DNA of 64,000 nt from Echinometra lucunter (taxonomy: Eukaryota > Echinodermata > Echinoidea > Camarodonta > Echinometridae), in NCBI GenBank assembly GCA_029962745.1, contig CM057156.1:28090731-28154730 (forward strand), in the 5' to 3' direction. Positions 12,101 through 25,200 of this stretch are shown here, one piece after another (position 1 is the stretch's first letter; every line of letters begins with the position of its first letter). Below the pieces are notes generated by a model, which saw only the letters and a list, made by a program, of their open reading frames with translations, made no database searches and had not been told where the DNA came from. The position numbers and the translations under genes are program-made.

Positions 12101-15100
12101 AACACTTACGCATTATCCTGTTCTGATTCCAATCTTCTTTTCAGCTCCATCTTTTCTCTCATCAAGCTGTCATGCTGTAAAGGAAAGAAATAATTAATAA
12201 ACAAAAAACTGTAGTAAAAAATGTTATATTATTGGGATAAATGAATGAGAGGGATACAGTCCAAAAAGAATTCAGTGTTAGTACGGTGGTCCATAATTGG
12301 TGAAAGCTCTTGAATGTTATACAAGAGGTCCTGGGTTCAATCCTCACTGGGTGCTTATGCCCTTAAACAAGATGTTTTACCAACATTTGTCCCACTCGAC
12401 CCAGGTGTAAATGGGAACCTGGTAAAGTGCTGGGATAATAATAATTTGCAGGGACCTCAGGACGAACAGCAATGAAGCTGATGAGGCTCTCCTGGGTAAA
12501 CACAATTATTATATTACTGTTATTCTTTTTTTTTGGGGGGGGGGGTTAAAATCTAGCCTAATAAACTTGGCTGTGGTTACCTTATCATGAGCCTCTCTGA
12601 GCTGGTTATCTTGGTCCTGGATCTGAGTCTCTTTGATCTTGATAGTCCCGTTGACCTTAGCTAGCTCAGCCCGGACGCTCATCAGTTCCTGTTCTACTTC
12701 ATTCATTGACGCCTGAAAAAAAAAATTATTATTTAGGAGAAATGTTGAGATAGATAACAAAGACACAGATATCAAAACTACAACAGAACAATACCTTTTA
12801 AATGTGTTACAAAACGAATTTCCTCATGCATACTTCCTAACAAAGCCCTTGAACAACTCTGGAAATGTGATAACAAAGCAAGAATATTCTACAACATACT
12901 CATACACAGGGACATGGACCCATATATAACAGTGAAAGTATATCGTTTTTCTTTCAAAATAGGAAAGTATGAAAGGCTCTGTGACTCATCCTCCTTTGGA
13001 GGGGAAAATGCGCTTGCTGTATTTCACCAATCGTTATTTTGTTTAGGTGTCTCATATTTGAAATGAGACACCTACAGTAAAAGTCTCTTAAACTTTACGC
13101 TCATAAATCCTGCTTAAATGTTTAAATTGTGAATTTTGCAAATAGAATAAGAATTCAGGATATCTCAACAAGCTTCAGAGAATTTCACAGAACTTTATAT
13201 TCCCCTTAACTCTAATATACGGTAGAATGATATCAATTAATCAACAGTTTCCTATATAAATGGGATTAGCCACAAACACCATAAAGATTTCAATCACCTT
13301 CAATCTAGGTTTCTGGCTTCTCTCGTCCTCCAGTTCTTCCGTCATATTCTTGATGAGTTGTTCTTTTCTATCAACCTCTCTACGTAGCTCCTGAAGCTGT
13401 CTGGTCATGCTTCCCTGGAGTTCAGTTTCATTCATCTCTTTCTCTTCCTTCAGTCTGGCATACTTCTTGTTGGTGTCTGATAGCATCTGCTTCAGTGACT
13501 CCACATCGTTATCCTGTCAGGTGGATTAGGGAAAGGGGTTAGATGTAACCAGGGCATTTATGAATTGCACAGAGGATGTACTCATGTATGAAAAGTTATT
13601 ACAGTTACGTCAAAACAACAAGTGCTGCAAAACATTTCATGGACATCATTAAACTATGAACATGTGTAGGTTAAACCATGAGATAAAAAATGCTGAACTT
13701 TGGAGCTTCAAGTCTGAATCCTTTTTTGTTTGTTTGCATGTAAATTAAAATGCCTGATGATCATCTTAAAACAAACAAACAAAACAAAACAAAACAAACA
13801 CCCCCCCCCAAAAAAAAAAAAAAAAATAATAGAAATTAAAATATAATTTAAAAAATAGGATGAAGACTACTGACGAACATGCCAAACTGGGGCCATTTCA
13901 AATTTCCAGATTAAATTCTAAATTGATACATAATTTCCCCATAGCAAAAAAAGCAATGAACAACAAGCCAATAGGAATGAATATTCAGAAAATCACCTTT
14001 CTTAACAATATGCCGACTCTCAAAAAATTATCTAGTGCGGTTACCATTTCAGATTAGTGACTAACATATATTTCTAATTTGTTCTTATAAACAAATCAAT
14101 TTGTTCATTTCATTTGTCCTGTGAACTGTTGTCCTAACCTTGACATTCAAAGGTTTCTCACTATTTCATGAATCCAACATACCTGTGCTGTTCTAAGCCT
14201 TCTCAAATCCTCCATCTTATCTTCTACTTCACTCCTTAGCTTCATGATTTCAGCCTCTTGCTTCTCAACAATGCTCGTTAGATGCTCCACTGTTCGACCA
14301 GCTTCACCACGTATCTAAGCAGAGGGAGAAAGAATAATCAGTCACGATGATCAGAGGTTAAGGGTTCCAATCCCTGCAAGGCACTAACGCAACATTTAAC
14401 ATTGATTCAAATGAGGAAATAGCATTTGATCAAATAATCAGTTCAGAAGCTCCTCATTATATCCATTCATTGATTGCAATGATCATCAGTTGATCAATAA
14501 TCAATCAATTTTCAATGAATGAATAACTGAATGAATTACTAATGAGTGAATGAATTAATAAATGAAGTAATAAACCAATCCATTAATCCTTAATACACAA
14601 ATCCATCCATCCATCAATCGATCAACACCTTAATGGCCTGAATTCACAAAGAAGGTATAAACCATGAGTGAGGGTTAATCCTCCATAGGCGTACTAAAAT
14701 AAGCATGCATAAGCGTACATTGCTCAGGATACCCACATTTAAAGAAGACAAAAAAATGGACCGGATTCTGTGCGCATGTACACTTGAAAAACACAGGAAA
14801 GGGTTTAAACCACCCTAGATGGTTTAAACTTCTTTTGTGAATTCTGGCCAATCTCTCAATCAACCTGTTCCAGTTCCAGCTCCTGTTTGCTTTTTCCCTG
14901 GAGCACCTCTCTCATTTCATCCTCTCTTCTCCTGAGCTTCTGCCTCACTTCAGAATCAGTCAATCAATCAATCAGTCACATGCTCACTCAATCAATTCAT
15001 CCATCCATCAATAACTCAATCCATACCTGTTCCAGCTCTAGCTCCTGTTTGGTTTTTCCCTGGAGCACCTCTCTCATTTCATCTTCTCTTCTCCTGAGCT

Positions 15101-18100
15101 TCTGCCTTACTTCAGAATCAGTCAATCAATCAATCAGTCACGCACACTCACTCAATCAATCAGTCACGCACACTCACTCAATCAATCCATACCTGTTCCA
15201 GCTCTAGCTCCTGTTTGGTTTTTCCCTGGAGCACCTCTCTCATTTCATCTTCTCTCCTGTTGAGCTCCTGTCTCATCTCAGATCCTTCATTCTCCTTCTT
15301 CAACAGCTGCAGCTGGAGTTCTTTGATCTGCTTGGTGGCTTCTTCATGCATGCCCTCAATCTCTGAGGACTGACTCAGCTGGATCCTACGCAGCTGGTGA
15401 TCTTTGTCTGACAGTTGCTCCTACAAGGGAGACAGTAAGTCACTTTTGTCATTATACAAATAGCGAATAGACACGAGTGCGATGGTATGAGATTTCGCAG
15501 GAGAGCAACATTCTATTCAATAAGGCGAAGCCTCGTTGAAGAAAAGTCATGTTGCGATCTTTCAACAAGTGCGAAATCTCGTACCACAGCACGAATTAGC
15601 ATATTCACTATTTGTATAGTACAGTGCCTCGGAAGTCTTGAGAAATTAATGAAAATCAAGAAAAACAATAAAATTTTGGTTCAGAAATCAAGTTTTAAAC
15701 AAAGCAAAGAAAGAATTTCCCACTGCATGTGTGTAGCGCGTATCTCGTGAAGTACATGACTTGCTCTGCCTGAGACTCGAAAAACAAATGGATACGCGTA
15801 TACAGTGCAAGCGAATTGTGACATGAGAAAAGAAACGAGGTAATTTGTGGGAATTTTACTGTGACGACATGCTAGCCCTGCACTAGTGCATTTTGGATGG
15901 TAGGTGTGCAATGGTACGAATATTGCTCATTCAGCAGACTTGTGTACAACAAGCTTAGTAGGCATTGTTATATAATCTATAATCTATTTATATAATTCTA
16001 CTTATTCAGATGCTTGTTTGCTTGCTTGCTATTGTTTTGATTTGTTTTGCTTTGTTATGTGTGTTGTTGTTGTTGGGTTTTTTTTTTGGGGGGGGGGAGG
16101 AGGGGCAGTTTACCTGACATGCATGAATGAGGCTTCATTCTAGTAACCATTACAACTATACCCCATCTAACCAATCTCTGTCCTATCAAAAATTCAATGC
16201 AATCATCAATACAAATACTTCAAATTCATACCTCAAGATTTCGAACATCATTTTCCAGTTTCCTGACATTCTTGTTGGCACTCATGAGTTGCTCCTGTAG
16301 ACTGCTAATCTCCCCTTGCCTCTCCTGTAACAATCTTGGTTTCTCATCTCTCAGCTGCTCCAAAAGCATCTTCTGTTCCTTAATCTGCAACCAGATTGAA
16401 AATGGTCAGGTATGAAATTGCATAATGCCATTATAATGTATTTCCATTTTCGGAAGTCATACTGCACTTCTGAATAAAGCATCAGTAAAGTTTCTACAGA
16501 CATTTTCCTTCCTACTACAGGAAAATGTCCTATTCCTTGCCCCACAAACTGAATGAAATTATCAAGGATAAATGAAAAAAGATGACATGAAACCATATTT
16601 CTTACACAAGCATGCCAACACAATTATAAGATAAGCGCTTAGAGACATCCAAGATGTATCAAGTGCTATATAAATCCAGAATATTATTATCAAGATAGTC
16701 ATCAATACACATAATGCTGACTAAATGCAAATTCAGTGCAATGTGTCCTTGAAAGACATTGAATTATCATTATTAGAAAGTCCCCTTTCTATAAAGGCAC
16801 CATGTCTACAGTGGTAAAACTATCTCTTCTTGGAAGGAAACTTAAGCTGTAGACTGTATAGAAAGGCCACCTGTCAAAAATGACCTTTCTTTGTTTCTTG
16901 TGGGTGTCCTAGTGGCCAGATTTCCTTGTAACTGATTACTCCATGATTGGAGGTAATGAGGTGACGTGAGAGTTTCTTTGTTTGGGCAAGCAGATGAGCT
17001 TAGACAGGTACAAGTTAGTACTTTACCTTGATCTCAAGGACCAACTTCTCCTGCTCCAGCCTCCTCCTTGCATCACAATGCTCATCCCTCTCCTTGACAA
17101 CCCTCTCCATCTCACGAGCCTTGTCTGCCATCCTGTCTTCCATAGAAACGGTAGCATTCTCCAGGGCAACGTTCTTAGTAGCGACCTCCACCTGGAGCTG
17201 TTTAATGATCTGCTTGTGTTCGTCCAGCTGGGCACGCAGAAGGGTCTCGATCTCAAGGTCTGCTATGTAGCGATTCCGTTCTCTATGATTAACATTTAAA
17301 AAAAAAAAAATGATCATTTAATAATAATAATAATAATAATATTACATTCAAGTAACGTATTACGTGAATACTTCAATGCGCTTTACAATGTCACTATTAT
17401 TACCACCGGATTTCTAGCCCGCACACAATAGTGTACCATCTCCACTCCTTAGGGAGCATTCCTACTATTTTACACATCATTTACCATGTATTTGTAAATC
17501 CTCCTTCATAAAGAGCTTTGTTGGTTCCATATTCTCCTCTGAATATTTCAGAAATCCTCTTTTCAACAGAAAGTAGATTTGAACATGAGCAGACCACATT
17601 AATGGGGTATTTCTACAGAGATCTTACCAGTAATTAGATTAGTTACAAATGCATCAAATCATTAATCGTTGATAACCAAGTCTCCCAGAGAGGATTTAAA
17701 ACATGGGTTAATTATCTACATAAATATATGTACAGGAATTTATGACTCTGTCAATTAATCAATAAATCAATCTATTGACCATGTATAAAATGAGCAATAG
17801 TTCATAAATGGATTCCGGGCAAGTATCTCTTTGACCCTAACGAAACCCTGTATCTTATATGTTCACATGTTCTCAAAGAATGACTACCTTTCTTTGGACA
17901 TTTTCCCCTGGAGTTCCATCAGCTCAGCTTCTACCTGACCTGTAGAAATAGGTAAAAATAAGAATGAATTAAATAAAAGTAAATATAAATATCACTTTTA
18001 CAAAATGAGCATTGCAAACCTTTGTTATGTACTGTATGAGTTCAAGCTGGTACTCTTTAAATATCTCATTAACAATAACTCATGTTTGTTTCATCTGGTT

Positions 18101-19169
18101 GAAGCAAAGGGCGATATGCATGTACATGAATTATTTGTGGAATAACCTGTCTTGCAGTATAACTGGTTCGCTGCAATGTAAATTCTAGTAAACCCTATTC
18201 CAAATAACATGCTTCATAAAAGTAAAACAGAATACAACGACTTGGTGATCTACAGAGATTTTCCTGCAGATATCAATAAGTAATAATAACCACTCGAACC
18301 CTACTTCGACATCTTAGCAACTTTCAGTAATACATTCAATTAGATAATAAAAATGTTGTGGATACACATACAAGGAAGCATGAAGAAATTATTACTGGGA
18401 AAGAATATTGCTGCCCTTTTGTTGCCATTCCTGCTAGTGGTCTTGATATCATGAAAGCTACCCTTCATACATTCACTCATTATTTCGCATGCAGTTTATT
18501 TCCTCATACATCCCTGTAAAAAAAGTACCATGGGTGCCATGGTAATTTGATGAAATTACACTTAAATCATAGTAATCTGATGGCATATACTTTTCCTGCA
18601 GAGCATGTATGTCAGCCATCCTTCTCTAAAACTTTAATCAGCTCTACATTCAATTACAGTAAATATTTGGGCCTCAGTTTAGTGCTAATGCTAATGTAAC
18701 AATTCATTTTACATGCTAAAACATAAAATCAGAATTCCACTTTTCCTCCTGTTTCACTTCATTTCAATTTAGATTGTGGACTGGCAGGACACACAAACCT
18801 TATTCAACATTAATCCAAATATCTTCAAAATTTAAATAGAGAATAAAGCACATTATATAATAAGCCAAAGCTAGAACAAAGCCCAGAGAAGTAGAGCTTT
18901 TTTTAAACTCAAAAGTAAATTTGCAGTTTGGAAGCAAATGATATAGGAGGACAAAGGAAGGGGGAGGGGGGGGGGGGGGGAGGGGGGGGGAAAGGGGGAG
19001 GGGAGAGGAGTTTGGCATTGAGTAGCTAGGGTGGGGAAGAGAAGGAAAAGATGAGTACAGATGGCAGTATTATTGTATAATAGCAAATGAAAGGACTCTG
19101 AAACAAGGAGGAAATGACAGGCAGAGAACAAATACGTATCAGAGACAGACAGACAGAGTGAGAGAGAGA

Positions 19170-19213
<44 letters not shown>

Positions 19214-22200
19214 GGAAGAGAAGAGACAAGAGACAAGTATTCAAAGCTTAAATATTCAGAGAGGGAGATATACATGACAAGAAACTGGGAGAGAGACAGA
19301 AATAATTCAAAAGAGATAGTGTCTTTAGGGGTGCATTGACCATGATTTAATTGAAAGAGATAGCCAAGATGAGAAGAGAAATACACCTGGTCAATACAAG
19401 GCAAACGCCAAGCGTTGTCTCGCCTGCATATTGCAGTCATGAAGAGACTGCATGTCAAAACTATGCTATATGACTTCTGAGGCTGTCAGCAGTTTAGGGG
19501 GTGAATTGTGGTTCTGACAGTTTACATATGCAATAATGGTATAGGCCTACTTTATCCCTAGGAAATCAGATAACACTAAGAATGCTGTTAATACTATGAA
19601 GCTATAATTATTTCCATGCAAGTAAGGAAATGAATGTTAGTGAAAAAGAATGTAACTGATAATAATGTGAGTAAAATTGTAAAATTAAATTAATTATTAA
19701 GGTGTTATGGCAAACTTATTGTTTGAAAAATGGTATGAATTTGGTGATTCCACGTCAAAGCTATAGAAAGTTATTAGGTGTACAACATAGCACAGTGCCA
19801 GTTATGAAAAGTTCATTGACCTTTGACCTTTGACCTTAATCAAATTCAACTCACATTCGAACTTGACCTGCACCTTCAAGAGATGGACCTCTCATATGAA
19901 TTTGGCAATCCTACCTCGAAGGTATAGAAAGTTATTGTGTGTACAACATAGCACAGTGCCAGTCATGGAAAGTTCATTGACCTTTGACCTCTGACCTTAT
20001 TCAAATTCAACTCATACTCAAACTTGACCTGTGCCTTCAAGAGATGTACCTCTGGTATAAATTTGGTGATCCCACCTCGAAGCTATAGAAAGTTATTGTG
20101 TGTACAACACAGCACAGTGCCAGTCATGGAAAGTTCATTGACCTTTGACCTTTGACCTTAATCAAATTCAACTCACATTCGAACTTGACCTGCACCTTCA
20201 AGAGATGGACCTCTTGTATGAATTTGGCAATCCTACCTCGAAGGTATAAAAAGTTATTGTGTGTACAATATAGCACAGTGCCAGTCATGGAAAGTTCATT
20301 GACCTTTGACCTTTGACCTTATTCAAATTCGACTCATATTCGAACTTGACCTGCACCTTCAAGAGATGGACCTCTGGTATGAATTTGGTGATTCCACGTC
20401 AAAGCTATAGAAAGTTATTAGGTGTACAACATAGCACAGTGCCAGTTATGAAAAGTTCATTGACCTTTGACCTTTGACCTTAATCAAATTCAACTCACAT
20501 TCGAACTTGACCTGCACCTTCAAGAGATGGACCTCTCATATGAATTTGGCAATCCTACCTCGAAGGTATAGAAAGTTATTGTGTGTACAACATAGCACAG
20601 TGCCAGTCATGGAAAGTTCATTGACCTTTGACCTCTGACCTTATTCAAATTCAACTCATACTCAAACTTGACCTGTGCCTTCAAGAGATGTACCTCTGGT
20701 ATAAATTTGGTGATCCCACCTCGAAGCTATAGAAAGTTATTGTGTGTACAACACAGCACAGTGCCAGTCATGGAAAGTTCATTGACCTTTGACCTTTGAC
20801 CTTAATCAAATTCAACTCACATTCGAACTTGACCTGCACCTTCAAGAGATGGACCTCTTGTATGAATTTGGCAATCCTACCTCGAAGGTATAAAAAGTTA
20901 TTGTGTGTACAATATAGCACAGTGCCAGTCATGGAAAGTTCATTGACCTTTGACCTTTGACCTTATTCAAATTCGACTCATATTCGAACTTGACCTGCGC
21001 CTTCAAGAGATGGACCTCTGGTATGAATTTGGTGATCCCACCTTAAAGCTATAGAAAGTTATTGGGTGTACAACACAATTGTTGACGACGACGCCAACGA
21101 CGCCGCCGCCGACGCCGACGACGCCGACACCGGAAATAGTGATACCTATGTCTCGCTCCGCTACGCAGGCGAGACAAAAAACTGTTCATAACTGGCAAAA
21201 CCTTTTCTTTGCCATTGAAAAAAAAAAAAACATCCTGACTGCCCAAATAAAACAAAAACAAAAAAAAATCACTAAACTAAGACAACCTAACCCATCAGCA
21301 ACAAAAACCACATAACACTGCAGGCAAGAGGGACACAAATGTTGTAAAATTCTATTTTCCCATTTATTGAGATGCTAATCAATTTTCTCAAAATCGTGAA
21401 GATGTGCTGGACACTACTTCATTTAATGTACTATGTGCAAATCTAATAACTACAACACAACTATTTTGCAAGCTAAAAGCACACTCTACATTCCCAAGTT
21501 AACCCATTCATGACAGAGGTCCACATTTTGTGGTTTGGCCTAATATCTTTTGATGCAAAGCCCTAAAAATCATACCAAATACATGAGCAGAAAGAGCAAA
21601 AAATTCTAGACAAACTGTGCCCATTTTGGTTGCGTCAATATTCGTTGCTTGATGCTGAATTTTTTAAAAAGGAAAATAAGCATTAAAATCCTTAAATTGG
21701 CAATGTGATAGAAAGTTTAAAATCACCGTTTTCCCCTGCAAATTGGCAACTTTTTGACTTCTCATCATAATTTCTGTCAATTTATATTCATTTCAGATAC
21801 ATGACATTTTATAAGAAAAATGTAGCAATAAAATAAAAATGTTGGTGTTGCCAATTTGAAGAATAAAAGCTGATTAAATTAGGCTTTAAATAATTCCTGT
21901 CACGAATGGGTTAAAAGCACACTCTACATTCTTTAATTCATATGCCCTGGCCCTGCACATAGTGCAAACATTCACAGAAGCAATAAGCATTAATATGCAG
22001 ATTATATATTTCCATTTATGCAAGCAAATTAATTTTCATTTTGGTTATCAGGTGCAAATGTGGCTTTACTTACGATCCGGAGAGGCATTGGGATCTATGA
22101 CCAACAGTGGTGGCATGCATGAATGTATATAAAATTGGTAATAATGACATGTTAAATCTGAATATAAATGTGTGCAAGGATGGGAGGGAGGGTGGATTGA

Positions 22201-25200
22201 TATACAAATATTCAACACATTGGTCTCCTTTATAAAAAAAAAAGACAACTAAATGAATAACAAATATGAAACTGGTATACTGAATACAAGTCGGCATTAC
22301 AAATTGTTACAGTTAGATATGAATTTTAAAAGTGCAATTATTTTTGTTTTCTATGAGTTGAATAGCAAGTGCTCATGAACATTACACTGTGCACCATGTT
22401 AATGTTTTTTTTTCAGATATTGATACACCTACTCCATCACATCATTAAACTTATTTCAATACCTGCATAATATCATATCTCATTCTATAATCTACATAAT
22501 GAGAAAAATTACATAATCTCTATAGCTATTACATGATTTATTATTGCCTATATCTATGTAGATCATTATCATTGGCAAATCATATGAATTACAACTGACT
22601 GTTCAATAAATTTTGAAGAATACAAGTATATCATAATCATAAATATTCTCTATACCACACTAATAGTACACAGGGTGTTTCACAAAGAGTTAAGTTTGAC
22701 TAAAGTTGCACTTAAATTCCTAGTTGCATACTGTATATTACGCATCTCCGCTTTGGTCAAATCATACCCAGAAGACGCGCGCAATTGAAAAGTCTATCAA
22801 TGAGATTACGCGTTAAATACCATGTGCGCATTGGCACTTACGCATGACTCTCAGTCAAACTTAACTCTTTGTGAAACACCCCCCCCCCCCCCCCCCCCCC
22901 GTTTCAATTGACAATTCCTTTTGTTTTAGGAATGAAATAATAAAGTTGGATGTCTACATAAGTCCTTTCATGCTATTTGCATTTGAAAAGGAAAATCTAA
23001 TGACTACATTATATCATGCATTCTTTTTCCACAAGCAATTGGTTAGATCATACAATGGTTCATGCAGACGGCATGATTTAAAACTCAAGTTCAAGCAAAA
23101 TAAGGTTAAACAATCAAGCCATGCCTTGGTAAAATACTGAATTTTGGCATTAATTTTGATATACAGAAAATTCTTTATTCAAAATGAATAAAATTCATAT
23201 TTCAAAAAGTTTATGTATATCACATACACCTTCCTTAGAGATTTTTCCCAAAAATTTACTGTACTTTTTCTGTCACTGATGCATCCAAAGTACTTATCTA
23301 CAAGTAAAATTATTCAAACATAATCTGAAAGAATGCATCAACAAAAATATTTATTAGTAACTGAGAAGATTAAATGCCTCATTGTAAATATTCTACAAAC
23401 TTTCAGAAACAGTCTAGTGAGTCTACAGATATGTTGTTGATGTGATGATTAACTTACTTCATGAAGTAAAGTTAGGACGAATTAGTATACCTAAAGTTAT
23501 GCCATGAACACCAATACTTAATGAAATTTGCAGGGACTGCACTTATGATTTCTATGTAATGAATTAAAATTTCATCTGAGAAAGTCATGCACATGAAAAG
23601 CTACTGAAAATAATGTTTGGTATGCAGTGGTATTGCACTTTCTGTCTAAAAAACCTACCTTTTCCAAAGTGAACAACATGCAATTATTACAAATCATCCT
23701 AGCTATCACAAAATTCCTGGTTTGTAAATTTCAGGAATATCAGCTGAGAGAGACAGTTCATGATATAGTTATTTTTTTTTAAATTTTCTTATTAAGCAAA
23801 TGCCTCTGATGAAATACCTCTCTGCATTACCCTGCATGTTTGTGTACTTAACATAAGATATATAAAAATATGTTTAGAAATCTAAAGAATTTTTTGTTGT
23901 TCTTTTCTATATCAAAGCTTAATAAAATCAAAGATCTGGGTTTAATCCACTGAGTATAATTCTATTTCAGTTCAACACACATTTTTCATAAACCCCAGCC
24001 TGATTTACCTCAGGCTCAGTATTCAACAGGTTAATACTGATGCTAATCATGAACTGACCCTCTTCAACCTTCTCTTGACCTCTGAACCCTGCAAACCTCT
24101 CTACTACTACGGGTTAAGTCACAAAGTTAAATCTGAGGTTCTTACGCAAACGATCCTCGGCTCTCTTCTTGCCATTCTCGGCTAGGTTGCTCTGACCTTT
24201 CAGCACCTCGACCTGTCTCTCCAACGAGCTGTTGTCCTGACGAAGCTTACGAAGCTCACCCAGATCATCTGCATGAAGAGTTCGGACAGGAAAAGGCACA
24301 CAATAAAAAACAGAAGAGACATATGAATGAACTAGCAACAAAGTCTTCAAAAAATAAAGTACATGACTTCTGTGTGTATAGATTTAACAGTAAATGCCAC
24401 CAGGTTTATAGACATGTGTCACAAATTAAAATATCACAATTTTCCACACAAGTGTTTTCATTACATTGTTTAACTTGATGTAAACCGTATTGAATGTTTA
24501 GAAGACAACTTTCCTTGCTTTACAATACTTAATCAACATTTAAACTTTAGTAGTTCAAACTGCCTTCAGTATAAGATGGATTAAGAATCAGTCATCTCAC
24601 AGCTGTATATAAATCATTCTCAACTCTTTAGAACAGACATGTTTACTGATTTTCTGCATACTTGTTGCACAAAAGTTTTCCTTGATTACTAAGAAGCTTG
24701 CCAGAGGCTTGCATGACATAGCAACAACCATGTATGGAATCTGGATTCCTTATATTCAGATGACATTATGCACATATTTGAATACATCAGTAAACAGGTC
24801 TATTCAAGTTTCCAAAAAAACCCTGACTTACCTCTTCTGTCAAGATTACTGAGTGATAGTCCTAGACCTGAGGAGTCCAGAGTCCTTGATAGATGGTCCT
24901 GAAGGAACTTCTGATGTCTGGCCTCAAGCTCAGCATACTCAGCCTTCAGAATCTCATAATCTGCTTCCAGTTTGATCTTATCCTTCTCAATCCTAGAAAA
25001 TAAGGATGTACAGAGAGTTTCATTTCATGAAGCACACAAGACATGACATGGTGTAACAGTGATCCAATTTTGGAAGAAATTGCAATTCCATTGGAAATGA
25101 TCATTAAGAATTGTGAAACCTCTTTCACCCATCTCCCTAAGTAGTCACTGAGTTTGGATACAGGACTGAACGGCTGTAAATTGTAGTGGAGTCGGACCAA

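Larger units (their letters stand above)
14865..15285. repeat. Triplicated exon end plus CAAT-rich spacer
   Basis: Three homologous blocks (about 14865-14955, 15027-15120 and 15193-15285) with near-identical exon sequence, separated by spacers rich in ATCAATCAGTCA on the plus strand. Period is about 165 bp. Frames are preserved in all three. Confidence 0.88.
17940..24145 (-). other. 6.2-kb intron between exons 19 and 20
   Basis: Longest intron of the coiled-coil gene. It contains a G-rich tract (18961-19010), a GA microsatellite (about 19158-19209), the 161-bp array (19731-21072), a TTAA-flanked element (21503-21910) and a foldback MITE (22673-22881). No extra in-phase exon was seen. Confidence 0.7.

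Noticed and set aside
12275..12350. tRNA gene suggested by the GGTTCAATCC B box
   Set aside because: No full cloverleaf or clean A box, and the following body is a SINE.
14341..14380. Second B-box-like GGTTCCAATCCC near exon 24
   Set aside because: No SINE body or tail follows; too little to call.
18871..19458. 195-codon minus-strand open frame
   Set aside because: Driven by the GA microsatellite and G-rich tract; composition alternates Ser/Leu and Pro runs, no domain, no splice fit.
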